The notes under the pieces are model-generated. The model was not told the DNA's origin. It searched no databases and saw only the letters and a list, made by a program, of their open reading frames with translations. The translations under genes and the position numbers were made by a program. Positions 21,093 through 29,152 of a stretch of 29,482 nucleotides of DNA are shown in pieces (the first letter of the stretch is position 1; every line of letters begins with the position of its first letter). Source of the stretch: a virus; IMG/VR virus record IMGVR_UViG_3300034374_003180, positions 1-29,482 of that record, one strand, 5' to 3'.

Positions 21093-21410
21093 ATGAAGAT
21101 AATGATGGTTAAGACCGCAAGTGGAAAAGCCCGTGAAGATGGTGCTGTGTCAATGAAGTATCTTGCGGGTACCCAATACGAAGCTACCGAAAAATGGCAA
21201 GAGAAGGTATTCTCTACTTTAGTATCTCTTGGATTTGCAAACGAAATCGGTGGCAACGCAGGGCCGACAGAAACAAAGAGAAAACGTGCTAGAGATGCAA
21301 AAGGTAAATTGAAGGCTGATGACCCTAGCACTCCTGATGTGAATGAAGCATGGGAAGAACCCACGCCGCCAAAGAAAAAGCGCGGACGTCCCCCGAAAGT
21401 AAAAAAATAG
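21093..21410 (+). CDS. Small protein with basic AT-hook-like tail, 105 aa
   Basis: GGGAG lies 8 bases before the ATG. The first half has a short beta-type fold (SMKYLAGTQYEATEKWQEKV); the second is disordered and charged, ending PPKKKRGRPPKVKK, in which KRGRPPK matches the AT-hook core RGRP. Its place between capsid and tail proteins suggests a head-completion or capsid-associated role; the basic tail could touch DNA inside the head. Function unknown. Confidence 0.65.
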   Translation: MKIMMVKTASGKAREDGAVSMKYLAGTQYEATEKWQEKVFSTLVSLGFANEIGGNAGPTETKRKRARDAKGKLKADDPSTPDVNEAWEEPTPPKKKRGRPPKVKK

Positions 21411-21425
21411 ACAAGGCTCTAATCG

Positions 21426-21454
21426 TTGAGTGTGATCATTGTTTGTGCTAAGTT
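21426..21454 (+). promoter_or_regulatory. Promoter upstream of the tail-protein genes
   Basis: -35 TTGAGT (21426-21431), 17-bp spacer, -10 TAAGTT (21449-21454), the same -10 as the rightward island promoter. It lies in the 80-base gap before the gene at 21491 and probably drives late virion genes. Confidence 0.55.
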
Positions 21455-21459
21455 CATGG

Positions 21460-21469
21460 TGCATATGCA
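21460..21469. promoter_or_regulatory. TGCATATGCA palindrome at the transcription start
   Basis: Perfect 10-bp palindrome 5 bases past the -10 of the promoter at 21426-21454, where a repressor would block initiation. Single copy seen. Confidence 0.35.
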
Positions 21470-21490
21470 ACAATCAACGGAGGGCCGAAA

Positions 21491-21862
21491 ATGGCAACCT
21501 TAAATGATCGCGTCTTTGATAGTGGCCTATCGGTTCTGGACACTGAAGCCTCTCGCATCGACGTAACTTCTCAAGAAGCCACTACTTACACAGAAGCTAC
21601 TTCCACGTACACTCTTGGAAATTCAACTTCTCTTTCTATTGCTGCACCAAGCGATAGAACGGGCGGGGGGCGCAAAGTGACGGTGGCGGCTATTACTGAT
21701 GGATCAATCAGTGCTACTGGAACAGCCACACATTACGCGATTACTGACACAAGCAACTCACGCCTCTTGGCAACGGGAACGCTTACAGCGTCACAGGCAG
21801 TTACCTCTGGCAACACCTTTACTCTAGCAACATTTGATATTGGTATCCCTGATCCAGCATAA
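21491..21862 (+). CDS. Probable virion structural protein, 123 aa
   Basis: Preceded by CGGAGGG. Ser/Thr/Ala-rich beta protein without charged clusters (VAAITDGSISATGTATHYAI, LLATGTLTASQAVTSG), similar in composition to small proteins found before tail fibres in marine phages. Probably a connector or decoration protein; the exact role is not known. Confidence 0.7.
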   Translation: MATLNDRVFDSGLSVLDTEASRIDVTSQEATTYTEATSTYTLGNSTSLSIAAPSDRTGGGRKVTVAAITDGSISATGTATHYAITDTSNSRLLATGTLTASQAVTSGNTFTLATFDIGIPDPA

Positions 21863-21894
21863 TTTGCTAGTAATTTAAAATAGGAGAACTCGCT

Positions 21895-24800
21895 ATGGCG
21901 AAAAAAGTGTTCGTGAATAGAGCCAAAATGTCCACAGCGACTACAGGCACATCGACAATTACCTTAGGGTCAGCCGTAGCGGGTTATCAAACATTTGAAG
22001 AAGCAGGGGTCGTAAACGGAGATGAGGTCCGTTACGTCATTGAGGATGGCGACAACTGGGAAATTGGCACTGGCACATACACAAGTTCGGGTACTTCACT
22101 TTCCAGAACAGTTTTGGAAAGCAATAATGCTGATAGCGCAATAAGCCTGTCAGGAACAGCCTATGTATTTATTACCTCTGCGGCTGATGATTTCGTCCAG
22201 TTAGATGGCGATACAATGACGGGCGATCTTGGGTTGACTGACAACTCAAAGCTTTCAATCGGTACTGATAATGATCTTGAAATCGTTCATAACGGAACGA
22301 ACACTATAATTAATGAGCGTGGCACAGGTTCCTTAAAGTTCCAAGTTGGTGGGACAGATGTTGCGACAGTAACCAGTAGCGGGTTTACAACTAATGTTAC
22401 GGGTAATGTTACGGGTAACTTAACGGGGGATGTTAAGGCAACTAATGGCACATCTGTATTGGACAGCGGTACTGATGGAACAGATGCGACCTTTACTGGA
22501 AGCGTTACTGGTAATGTTACTGGTAATTTAACAGGGGATGTTACTGGAAATGCAGATACCGCCTCTGCCCTTGAGACAGGGCGTACAATTAGCCTAACGG
22601 GTGATGTTAGTGGCAGCACCACATTTGACGGTTCAGCTAATGTCAGCATCACTGCAACGGTTGCAGACGATAGCCATGACCACACTAATGCGACTACAAG
22701 CGCAGATGGCTTCATGTCCGCATCTGACAAAACGAAGCTTGATGGGGTTGAGGCAAACGCTACAGCGGATCAAACAGCCAGTGAGATATTGACCGCCATT
22801 AAAACAGTTGATGGCTCTGGTTCAGGGTTAGATGCAGACCTTCTTGATGGTAATCAAGCAAGTGCGTTTGCTACTTCAAGCCATAACCACACTCTGGATA
22901 GCCTTTCCAATGTTACTATTACATCGAATAGTTCGGGTGAAATCCTAAAATGGAATGGAACCGCGTGGGTAAACAATACTCTTGAAGAGGTAGGGGCGCT
23001 TACTGCGAACCAAACAATCACACTGAGCGGAGATGTAAGCGGTTCTGGGACCACATCTATTAGCGTGACTGTGGCGGATGATAGCCATAACCACGTCATT
23101 TCAAATGTCGATGGACTGCAAACATCTCTGAACAGTAAGTTAAGTCTCAGCGGCGGGACAATGACGGGTACTCTGACCTTGAATGCTGATCCTACTTCTA
23201 ATTTACACGCTGCGACGAAAGAATATGTGGATACAATTGCTGCGGCGGGTATTCATTACCATGATCCAGTTAGGGTTGAAGCACCAAGCAATCTCAACGC
23301 TACATACAACAACGGCTCATCTGGTGTGGGTGCCACTCTTACAAATGCAGGGACCAATGCGGCTATAAGCATTGATGGGGTTTCTCTAAGCCTCAATGAT
23401 CGTGTGTTGGTCTATAATCAAACAAACTCAGCGCACAATGGGATTTATTACGTTTCAACTGTTGGGGATGGCTCAACCGCTTGGGTTCTTACCCGTGCTA
23501 CGGATGCAGATAGCTATGGTGCTTCTGACAAGGATGCTCTTGGTGAGGGCGATGCGTTCTTTGTAAAGGAAGGTAGTACTGGCGCGGGTGAACTCTATGT
23601 AATGAACCAAACTGGTGCGATTACCTTTGGCACAACAGCGATTACATTCACAGTTGTTGCTGAAACGGCGGTCTATACCGCTGGAACTGGCATCACTTTG
23701 ACAGGAACTCAATTCTCTATTGGTCAAGATGTTGCTACCACAGCAAGCCCAAGTTTTGCGGGAGCAACCTTTACGGGTGATGTAACTTTTTCAGGCAGTG
23801 TTTATGACGTTGTTTGGGATAATTCTACTAATTCCTTAGAATTTCCAGATAACGCACAGATAAGACTTGGTTCATCTTCTGATTTTACACTATATCATTC
23901 AACTAATAATTTTATAGATATTTATACGGGTAATCTCTATATAAGGCAATTTGGTAATGATTTAGATGTTCTTATTCAAAGTGATAATGGCTCTGGCGGT
24001 ACTACAAATTATTTTATTGCAGATGGATCAACAGGCGAAGTTCAGCTATATCATTATGGGAGCCAGAAGCTTGCGACAAAGACAGGCGGTGTCGAAGTAA
24101 CAGGAACAGTAACCGCAACCGCATTCTCAGGGGATGGTTCTTCCCTTACGGGCATCTCTACTGATTTGGTAGGTGACACCACACCTCAACTTGGCGGGAC
24201 ACTTGATACCAATGGCAATTTAATTCAATTTGGAGACAGTGGTAGTGCAACTGATGATAGGCTGCAATTTGGTGCTTCCCAAGACCTAGAAATTTATCAT
24301 GATGGAAGCCACACGCGCCTTGTAAAAAGTGGTGATGGAAAACTCATAGTATCGTCTGGCGCTAATAACAATATCGACATTAATGCAGGGACAGGCGGGA
24401 ATACTATTGAGTTGATAGCATCAACGGGGCAGGTAAAGCTATATTATGGGGGTTCAAAAAAGTTTGAAACAACATCAACTGGCGCACTGGTTACGGGGCA
24501 GCTTGACGTAGGTGATATTAGTATTGACGAAAGTACAATAAGTGACGCAACTGGTGCCTTAACAATAGATGTCGCCACCGAAATCATTTTAGATGCAGAC
24601 GATTTTGGCAAAGTTCAGTTTTATGACGGTGGAACGCATTACGGAACTTTTCGAAGAAACGGCAGTGATGTAGAAATAAAAACTATTATATCAGATGCAG
24701 ATATAAAGTTTATTGGTGTTGATGGTGGTGGTGCAGTTACCGCCCTTACCCTTGATATGTCTGATGCTGGTACAGCTATCTTCAACCATGACATATCATT

Positions 24801-26352
24801 GCCCGACAATGGTAAGGTTAAAATTGGGTCTTCAGATGATCTGCAACTTTACCACAATACAGCTACAAGTTTTATAGATAATTATGTAGGTAATTTAGAT
24901 ATAAGAAACTTTTCAGACGATGCAAATGTTCGTATTCAAAGTGATAATGGCTCTGGTGGCACTGCAACATACCTTACAGCAAATGGGTCAACTGGAGAAG
25001 TTCAGCTATACCATTACGGATCAGAAAAACTTGCAACGAAAAGCACAGGTATTGATGTTACTGGCAACATAACAGTATCAGGCACCGTTGATGGTCGTGA
25101 TGTTGCTACTGATGGCACTAAACTTGATACTATTGCAACAAACGCAGATGTCACGCCTTCTTGGGTTCCAGCAAGTGATCCCAGCTATTTAACTGCACAC
25201 CCAAGCATCACGGCGGCTTCAAGCGTTGACAATACTGGCGCGGCTGTAATCCAAGACGTAACGCTAGATACCAATGGTCACGTCACTGGGCTTGCCTCTA
25301 AGACACTTAGCTATACAGATGTAGGCGCTGCGGCTTCTAGCCACACGCACACATCAAGTCAAATCACTGACTTCCAAGAGGCTGTTGAAGACAGAATTGG
25401 TGCGGCTATTACCGCAGGTTCAAACATTACAGTCAGCTATAATGACACTACTGGGGAAACAACAATTGCCGCAACCGATACGAACACCACATATTCGGCT
25501 GGTTCTGGTATAGACCTTACTGGGACAACATTCAGCCATTCGGACACGTCCTCTCAAGCCTCTGTAAGCAATGCAGGGCGCACATACATCCAAAGCATAA
25601 CATTGGACACATATGGGCATATTACTTCTATCTCAAGCGGGACTGAGACTGTTGTAAACACTGATACAAACACCACAAGCCTAGCGATTGAAAATGGAAG
25701 TGGCGCATCGCAATTTACTGTAACGGATACGGTAGGATTGGAATTTGCTGCGAGTGGCGCGACATCAGTTGCTTTCGATAGCACCAATAAACGGGTTACA
25801 TTTTCAAGCACAGATACCAATACAACTTATGGTGCTGGCAGCGGGCTTACCCTTTCAAGCACTACCTTCAGCGTAAACGCGGATCAGAGGTCCGTAATTA
25901 CACAAATCGGTCAAGATACAAACGATTACATTTCTGTTGGTACAACCAATATTGATTTTGTGCTTGATGGGAATGTTGATGCGCGTATTGAAAACGATGG
26001 TGACTTCCATGCAGATGGAAACGTCATAGCGTATTCAACCACTATCTCTGATCCACGCCTCAAAGAAAACATAAAGCCTGTAACAAATGGGCTTGAGAAG
26101 GTCATGCAGCTTAATGGCTACACCTTCGATTACAAGGCTGATGGGGTATCAAGCGCGGGTGTTATGTCCCCAGAGGTCGCAAAGGTTCTGCCTTCTGCTA
26201 TTAAGAAGTCAAAGCTGAAACTGAAAATGGGCGATGATAACGAAACTGAATATGATATTGTTCAGTATGATCAGCTTACAGCTTTGCTCATCGAAGCTAT
26301 CAAAGACTTAAAAGCAGAAATTGAGGAACTAAAAAATGGCTCTCACAAGTAG
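21895..26352 (+). CDS. Long tail fibre with self-cleaving chaperone domain, 1485 aa
   Basis: Forms a fibrous trimer for host contact. N-terminus MAKKVFVNRAKMSTATTGT through SLSRTVLESNNAD is a conserved virion-attachment region. Repeats follow: VTGNVTGNLTGDV twice near residues 170-220, and a block of about 80 residues (SDNGSGG..., GEVQLYHYGS..KLATK) at about 658-740 and 977-1060. A further domain around 455-560 (HYHDPVRVEAPSNLNATYNN) occurs in many phage tail proteins. The C-terminus (1385-1485) is a peptidase S74 intramolecular chaperone: S1385 and K1390 in SDPRLKENI have the spacing of the Ser-Lys cleavage dyad. The end is a coiled coil. Overlaps the next gene by 17 bases. Confidence 0.9.
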   Translation: MAKKVFVNRAKMSTATTGTSTITLGSAVAGYQTFEEAGVVNGDEVRYVIEDGDNWEIGTGTYTSSGTSLSRTVLESNNADSAISLSGTAYVFITSAADDFVQLDGDTMTGDLGLTDNSKLSIGTDNDLEIVHNGTNTIINERGTGSLKFQVGGTDVATVTSSGFTTNVTGNVTGNLTGDVKATNGTSVLDSGTDGTDATFTGSVTGNVTGNLTGDVTGNADTASALETGRTISLTGDVSGSTTFDGSANVSITATVADDSHDHTNATTSADGFMSASDKTKLDGVEANATADQTASEILTAIKTVDGSGSGLDADLLDGNQASAFATSSHNHTLDSLSNVTITSNSSGEILKWNGTAWVNNTLEEVGALTANQTITLSGDVSGSGTTSISVTVADDSHNHVISNVDGLQTSLNSKLSLSGGTMTGTLTLNADPTSNLHAATKEYVDTIAAAGIHYHDPVRVEAPSNLNATYNNGSSGVGATLTNAGTNAAISIDGVSLSLNDRVLVYNQTNSAHNGIYYVSTVGDGSTAWVLTRATDADSYGASDKDALGEGDAFFVKEGSTGAGELYVMNQTGAITFGTTAITFTVVAETAVYTAGTGITLTGTQFSIGQDVATTASPSFAGATFTGDVTFSGSVYDVVWDNSTNSLEFPDNAQIRLGSSSDFTLYHSTNNFIDIYTGNLYIRQFGNDLDVLIQSDNGSGGTTNYFIADGSTGEVQLYHYGSQKLATKTGGVEVTGTVTATAFSGDGSSLTGISTDLVGDTTPQLGGTLDTNGNLIQFGDSGSATDDRLQFGASQDLEIYHDGSHTRLVKSGDGKLIVSSGANNNIDINAGTGGNTIELIASTGQVKLYYGGSKKFETTSTGALVTGQLDVGDISIDESTISDATGALTIDVATEIILDADDFGKVQFYDGGTHYGTFRRNGSDVEIKTIISDADIKFIGVDGGGAVTALTLDMSDAGTAIFNHDISLPDNGKVKIGSSDDLQLYHNTATSFIDNYVGNLDIRNFSDDANVRIQSDNGSGGTATYLTANGSTGEVQLYHYGSEKLATKSTGIDVTGNITVSGTVDGRDVATDGTKLDTIATNADVTPSWVPASDPSYLTAHPSITAASSVDNTGAAVIQDVTLDTNGHVTGLASKTLSYTDVGAAASSHTHTSSQITDFQEAVEDRIGAAITAGSNITVSYNDTTGETTIAATDTNTTYSAGSGIDLTGTTFSHSDTSSQASVSNAGRTYIQSITLDTYGHITSISSGTETVVNTDTNTTSLAIENGSGASQFTVTDTVGLEFAASGATSVAFDSTNKRVTFSSTDTNTTYGAGSGLTLSSTTFSVNADQRSVITQIGQDTNDYISVGTTNIDFVLDGNVDARIENDGDFHADGNVIAYSTTISDPRLKENIKPVTNGLEKVMQLNGYTFDYKADGVSSAGVMSPEVAKVLPSAIKKSKLKLKMGDDNETEYDIVQYDQLTALLIEAIKDLKAEIEELKNGSHK
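22393..22550. repeat. Imperfect repeats coding VTGN-type units
   Basis: Near-identical stretches at 22393-22440 and 22502-22550 encode NVTGNVTGNLTGDV and SVTGNVTGNLTGDV; each is itself made of short GTTACNGGTAAT-like units. They form a low-complexity beta shaft and are a likely place for copy-number change by slippage. Confidence 0.75.
23868..25080. repeat. Two diverged copies of an 80-residue fibre module
   Basis: The segment at about 23868-24110 and that at about 24826-25070 share long runs at both DNA and protein level, for example ATTCAAAGTGATAATGGCTC and GAAGTTCAGCTATA. A partial third copy (STGQVKLYYGGSKKFET) lies at about 24420-24480. The fibre shaft evidently grew by internal duplication. 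Confidence 0.8.
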
Positions 26353-27661
26353 CGGTCAAATTGATCTCAACGCAATGCATGTCGAAGCGGGGGGCACTAC
26401 TGGTACCGAATGCACTTTGAACGATGCAGATATTCGCGGCTTAATCAGCAAGGGCGCGGGGGCGCAGAACGCATTCAACGAATATTACGGGGCAAGTTCT
26501 TCAGCTACGCCACAAAACATTTCAAGTACCTCATCAATAAATGGAACCACTATTAATGGTTTCATGGCTATATATGCACATGATAATGGCGACTTTCAGT
26601 TACATTTTAGATATGATGGATTAAATTATAATACTCGCGCTATGTCGACAAATGATGGTGCTAGTTGGAGTACAACCGCCCAAACAGGCCCAAGTGGAAG
26701 TAACACGACTAATGTACCGCTAACAGTTTTTACCAATGCCAATAGGACGTTTTTACCATTTGGCAGTGCAGGGGGGCTTTACGCTCAGTATCAATCAGGA
26801 AAATTTTCCAATATGTCTTTTTGGATTTTGACTGATAATGGCCATGACCTTCAAATACCTAATAGTCAGAATTATGGAGTACAAGTATTTCAACTAGGCA
26901 GGGATCAAAACAATAAAACAGGTCAAATTATTGCTGTAGGATCATCCCAAAATGGTTGGCAGTGGAACGGGTCGTATTCATCTACCGCAGTAGCAAGTTC
27001 GAATGTAACCAGTTTCCCAATGCCATCAACCTCAATTGGTTATGCTTACTCAAGACCTTGGAAAAAAGGCAGTAATCTTTTCATTGTAGGAAGGGGTGGT
27101 AGTAATTCAACTCAAGACCCAATTGTTTCACTTTATTCTTCAAATAGTGGATCAAGTTATTCGGCAACCACAATTAGAACTCTAAATACCAGCACTGAGG
27201 CCAATCAAAACTTATGGATACAGGGTTACGCGGTAGATGAAGCAAATGATGATTTTTATTGTTTAATACGCGTAACCCTGAATACTGGAGGAAGTAGAGA
27301 TCATATGTACAAAACAACCGCCTCTAATGCTGGCGCAAGTTGGACGCAAGTAAGTAGTGATATTTTAGATGATTGTTTTGGCAGAACAAATACTAATGAT
27401 GTTGGCACTGTGAGTGATTTTGATGTTTACGGTGGTTGTTTCTGTGTAGCATGGACAAATGTTTCGGGAACTAGTGCAAACTATTCTTCTGGTTCATCTG
27501 TTTATAGTTTGCGTGATGGTGGATGGGGTAGTTCTAGTTGGGTCAATCACTTAGTAACGCTTTCTACCCGACAAACTAATCAGGGGATCAAGAAGGTAGC
27601 AATAAATAGCAACAAAAAAGCCATTGCGCTAGAGCTTCATACATTGAGGAGATTTTATTAA
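26336..27661 (+). CDS. Tail protein with Asp-box-like propeller region, 441 aa
   Basis: The first 53 residues (SSGQIDLNAMHVEAGG, LNDADIRGLISKG, AFNEYYGAS) match a short adaptor found at the start of many marine phage tail proteins. The remaining 390 residues are beta-rich with Asp-box-like turns STNDGASWS (104-112), a weaker SSNSGSSYS near 270 and TTASNAGASWTQ near 330, as in sialidase-type beta propellers. It may bind or trim host surface sugars; no catalytic Arg triad could be identified, so binding is likelier than hydrolysis. GAGGAA precedes the start inside the fibre gene. Confidence 0.75.
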   Translation: MALTSSGQIDLNAMHVEAGGTTGTECTLNDADIRGLISKGAGAQNAFNEYYGASSSATPQNISSTSSINGTTINGFMAIYAHDNGDFQLHFRYDGLNYNTRAMSTNDGASWSTTAQTGPSGSNTTNVPLTVFTNANRTFLPFGSAGGLYAQYQSGKFSNMSFWILTDNGHDLQIPNSQNYGVQVFQLGRDQNNKTGQIIAVGSSQNGWQWNGSYSSTAVASSNVTSFPMPSTSIGYAYSRPWKKGSNLFIVGRGGSNSTQDPIVSLYSSNSGSSYSATTIRTLNTSTEANQNLWIQGYAVDEANDDFYCLIRVTLNTGGSRDHMYKTTASNAGASWTQVSSDILDDCFGRTNTNDVGTVSDFDVYGGCFCVAWTNVSGTSANYSSGSSVYSLRDGGWGSSSWVNHLVTLSTRQTNQGIKKVAINSNKKAIALELHTLRRFY

Positions 27662-28213
27662 ATGTATGAATTTAGATGTGAAGATGAATATGATCCTGAA
27701 AAAATGATATATGTTTTATCAGATAGTCAAAAGGCTATGTCTGAAGCGGTTATGTTTAAACAGGGGTCTGATGATTTAGAATATTTAATAAATTATTGGG
27801 ATAGCACAATTCGCACCCTTGCGGAGCAAGAGGAATACAAATTCCATCAAGCATGGCGTGGCGATCAATTGGTAATGTATGGCGTTGCTGGGGTTTTCAA
27901 TGATAGATACCATCAAGGCGCTGGGTTTTACAGATCATACGAAGGTAGTCGAACTTGGACATTTTCAAGGGAATTTTGGCTGCAACACGTTGAATATTGC
28001 AAAACATTGCATACAAATAGAATAAGTGCGGACGTAAAGAAGCTTGATGATAATAATGAACAAACTCCTCATTGGTCAATGTTGCAGCTTATCCCTCAAA
28101 GGATTGGTCTTTGGATGACAACAGAAGAGACAGAACAGGAAAACGTAGGTAGATGGACTATGTATTTTAATGAGAGAATATATCAAGAACTCAATCCACA
28201 CCTTCACGACTAG
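27662..28213 (+). CDS. Hypothetical tail-region protein, 183 aa
   Basis: Begins on the base after the upstream stop, with GAGGAG about 11 bases before the ATG. Aromatic-rich alpha/beta protein (YKFHQAWRGDQLVMYGVAGV, RTWTFSREFWLQHVEYC), no membrane segment or signal. It overlaps the ANL-enzyme gene by 44 bases, so the two are probably made together and may work together: for example as an acceptor or transferase for an activated acyl group. That link is inference; no family was recognised. Confidence 0.65.
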   Translation: MYEFRCEDEYDPEKMIYVLSDSQKAMSEAVMFKQGSDDLEYLINYWDSTIRTLAEQEEYKFHQAWRGDQLVMYGVAGVFNDRYHQGAGFYRSYEGSRTWTFSREFWLQHVEYCKTLHTNRISADVKKLDDNNEQTPHWSMLQLIPQRIGLWMTTEETEQENVGRWTMYFNERIYQELNPHLHD

Positions 28214-29087
28214 CGGCACAACAGGGCATCCAAAACAGGTTCAACACAGCCAAGAGTTTTTGGATGAAGTTTCCCAAGCAAACATTGATCTGTATGGTCA
28301 TACCAAAAAATCCAAACTGTTGAACTATATGGCTCCTATGAGCATAGGAACGGCGGTCATGATGGATAATGTTCAGCGCATGATTGGGTGTGAAGTTCTG
28401 CATGAGAAGTTTAATCCATTTACATTCATAGATTATATCCATGAGGTAAGACCAACATTTATGGTAATGCCGCCAAATATGTGGCGCGTCTTATCTAAGA
28501 TGAGTTCATGGCAGAAATTGGATATGTCCTCATTTGATTTTGTCTCTGTTGGCGGTGATTTCACAGCCAATGGTATGTTACATGATATAGCAAGGCGTGG
28601 AGCTAAGAAGGTTCTCAACGTCTATGGATCAACAGAGGTTCCCCCGCCTGTTTTGTATAGCTATGGAGAAAATCATTATTCTCGCTATAAAACCCCTGAT
28701 GGTGTCAGCATGAAGTTCTCAGACAGGCGAACTCTAATGTGCAAGTGGGATAGTCAAGGTGAATGGTGGGACAGTGAGGATTTGGTAGAGGGTAAAACCG
28801 TCTGGGATTTTTACCTAAAGGGCAGAGAGCGCAACATGTTCAAACAAGACAGTGTTCGTGTTTACCCAGAGGAAGTTGAAAAAACAGCCGTCCATTATGG
28901 TGCATCCATCGCCCTATGTAGACAGGTGAACTTCAATGCTGTTGTTTTTTACACGGGCGATATGAATGAATTTTCATTGCATCAGGAATTGAAACACATT
29001 CCAAGGCTGCGAATGAAAAGGGTAAGTCATATTGAGGTAGATGAAAATTTGCGTAAGATTGTAAGAAATCAATCTATCCCTACTTAA
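28170..29087 (+). CDS. Short ANL-superfamily adenylating enzyme (acyl-CoA synthetase-like), 305 aa
   Basis: Adenylation motifs in the right order: phosphate loop TTSGTTGHPK (13-22), YGSTE (152-156) for the adenine and acyl pocket, DSEDLV (201-206) in place of the usual TGDL, GRERNMFKQDSVRVYPEEVE (218-237) as the hinge, and K296 in NLRKIVRN, the position of the catalytic lysine. These enzymes activate a carboxylic acid as an acyl-adenylate. The usual length is about 500; here the protein begins only 12 residues before the phosphate loop, so the first ~150 residues of the large domain are missing. No clear ribosome site; it overlaps the upstream gene by 44 bases. Its substrate is unknown. Confidence 0.87.
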   Translation: MREYIKNSIHTFTTSGTTGHPKQVQHSQEFLDEVSQANIDLYGHTKKSKLLNYMAPMSIGTAVMMDNVQRMIGCEVLHEKFNPFTFIDYIHEVRPTFMVMPPNMWRVLSKMSSWQKLDMSSFDFVSVGGDFTANGMLHDIARRGAKKVLNVYGSTEVPPPVLYSYGENHYSRYKTPDGVSMKFSDRRTLMCKWDSQGEWWDSEDLVEGKTVWDFYLKGRERNMFKQDSVRVYPEEVEKTAVHYGASIALCRQVNFNAVVFYTGDMNEFSLHQELKHIPRLRMKRVSHIEVDENLRKIVRNQSIPT

Positions 29088-29088
29088 A

Positions 29089-29118
29089 TAGACAAACGGC
29101 ATAGAATTGTGATAAGTT
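29089..29118 (+). promoter_or_regulatory. Possible promoter before the repeat-containing gene
   Basis: TAGACA (29089-29094), 18-bp spacer, TAAGTT (29113-29118), the third rightward TAAGTT -10 in this window. It lies in the 65-base gap after the ANL-enzyme gene. Confidence 0.35.
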
Positions 29119-29152
29119 GCCTATAGTGTAGCGCACCAAAAAAGGGTTCTCA

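Noticed and set aside
22393-22550. CRISPR-like short repeats
   Set aside because: Units are in-frame coding repeats of a fibre shaft, without uniform spacers or a leader.
22287-22730. 147-residue leftward frame rich in V, P and L inside the fibre gene
   Set aside because: It is the antisense of the repetitive VTGN region; its length comes from the low-complexity repeats, not from coding selection.
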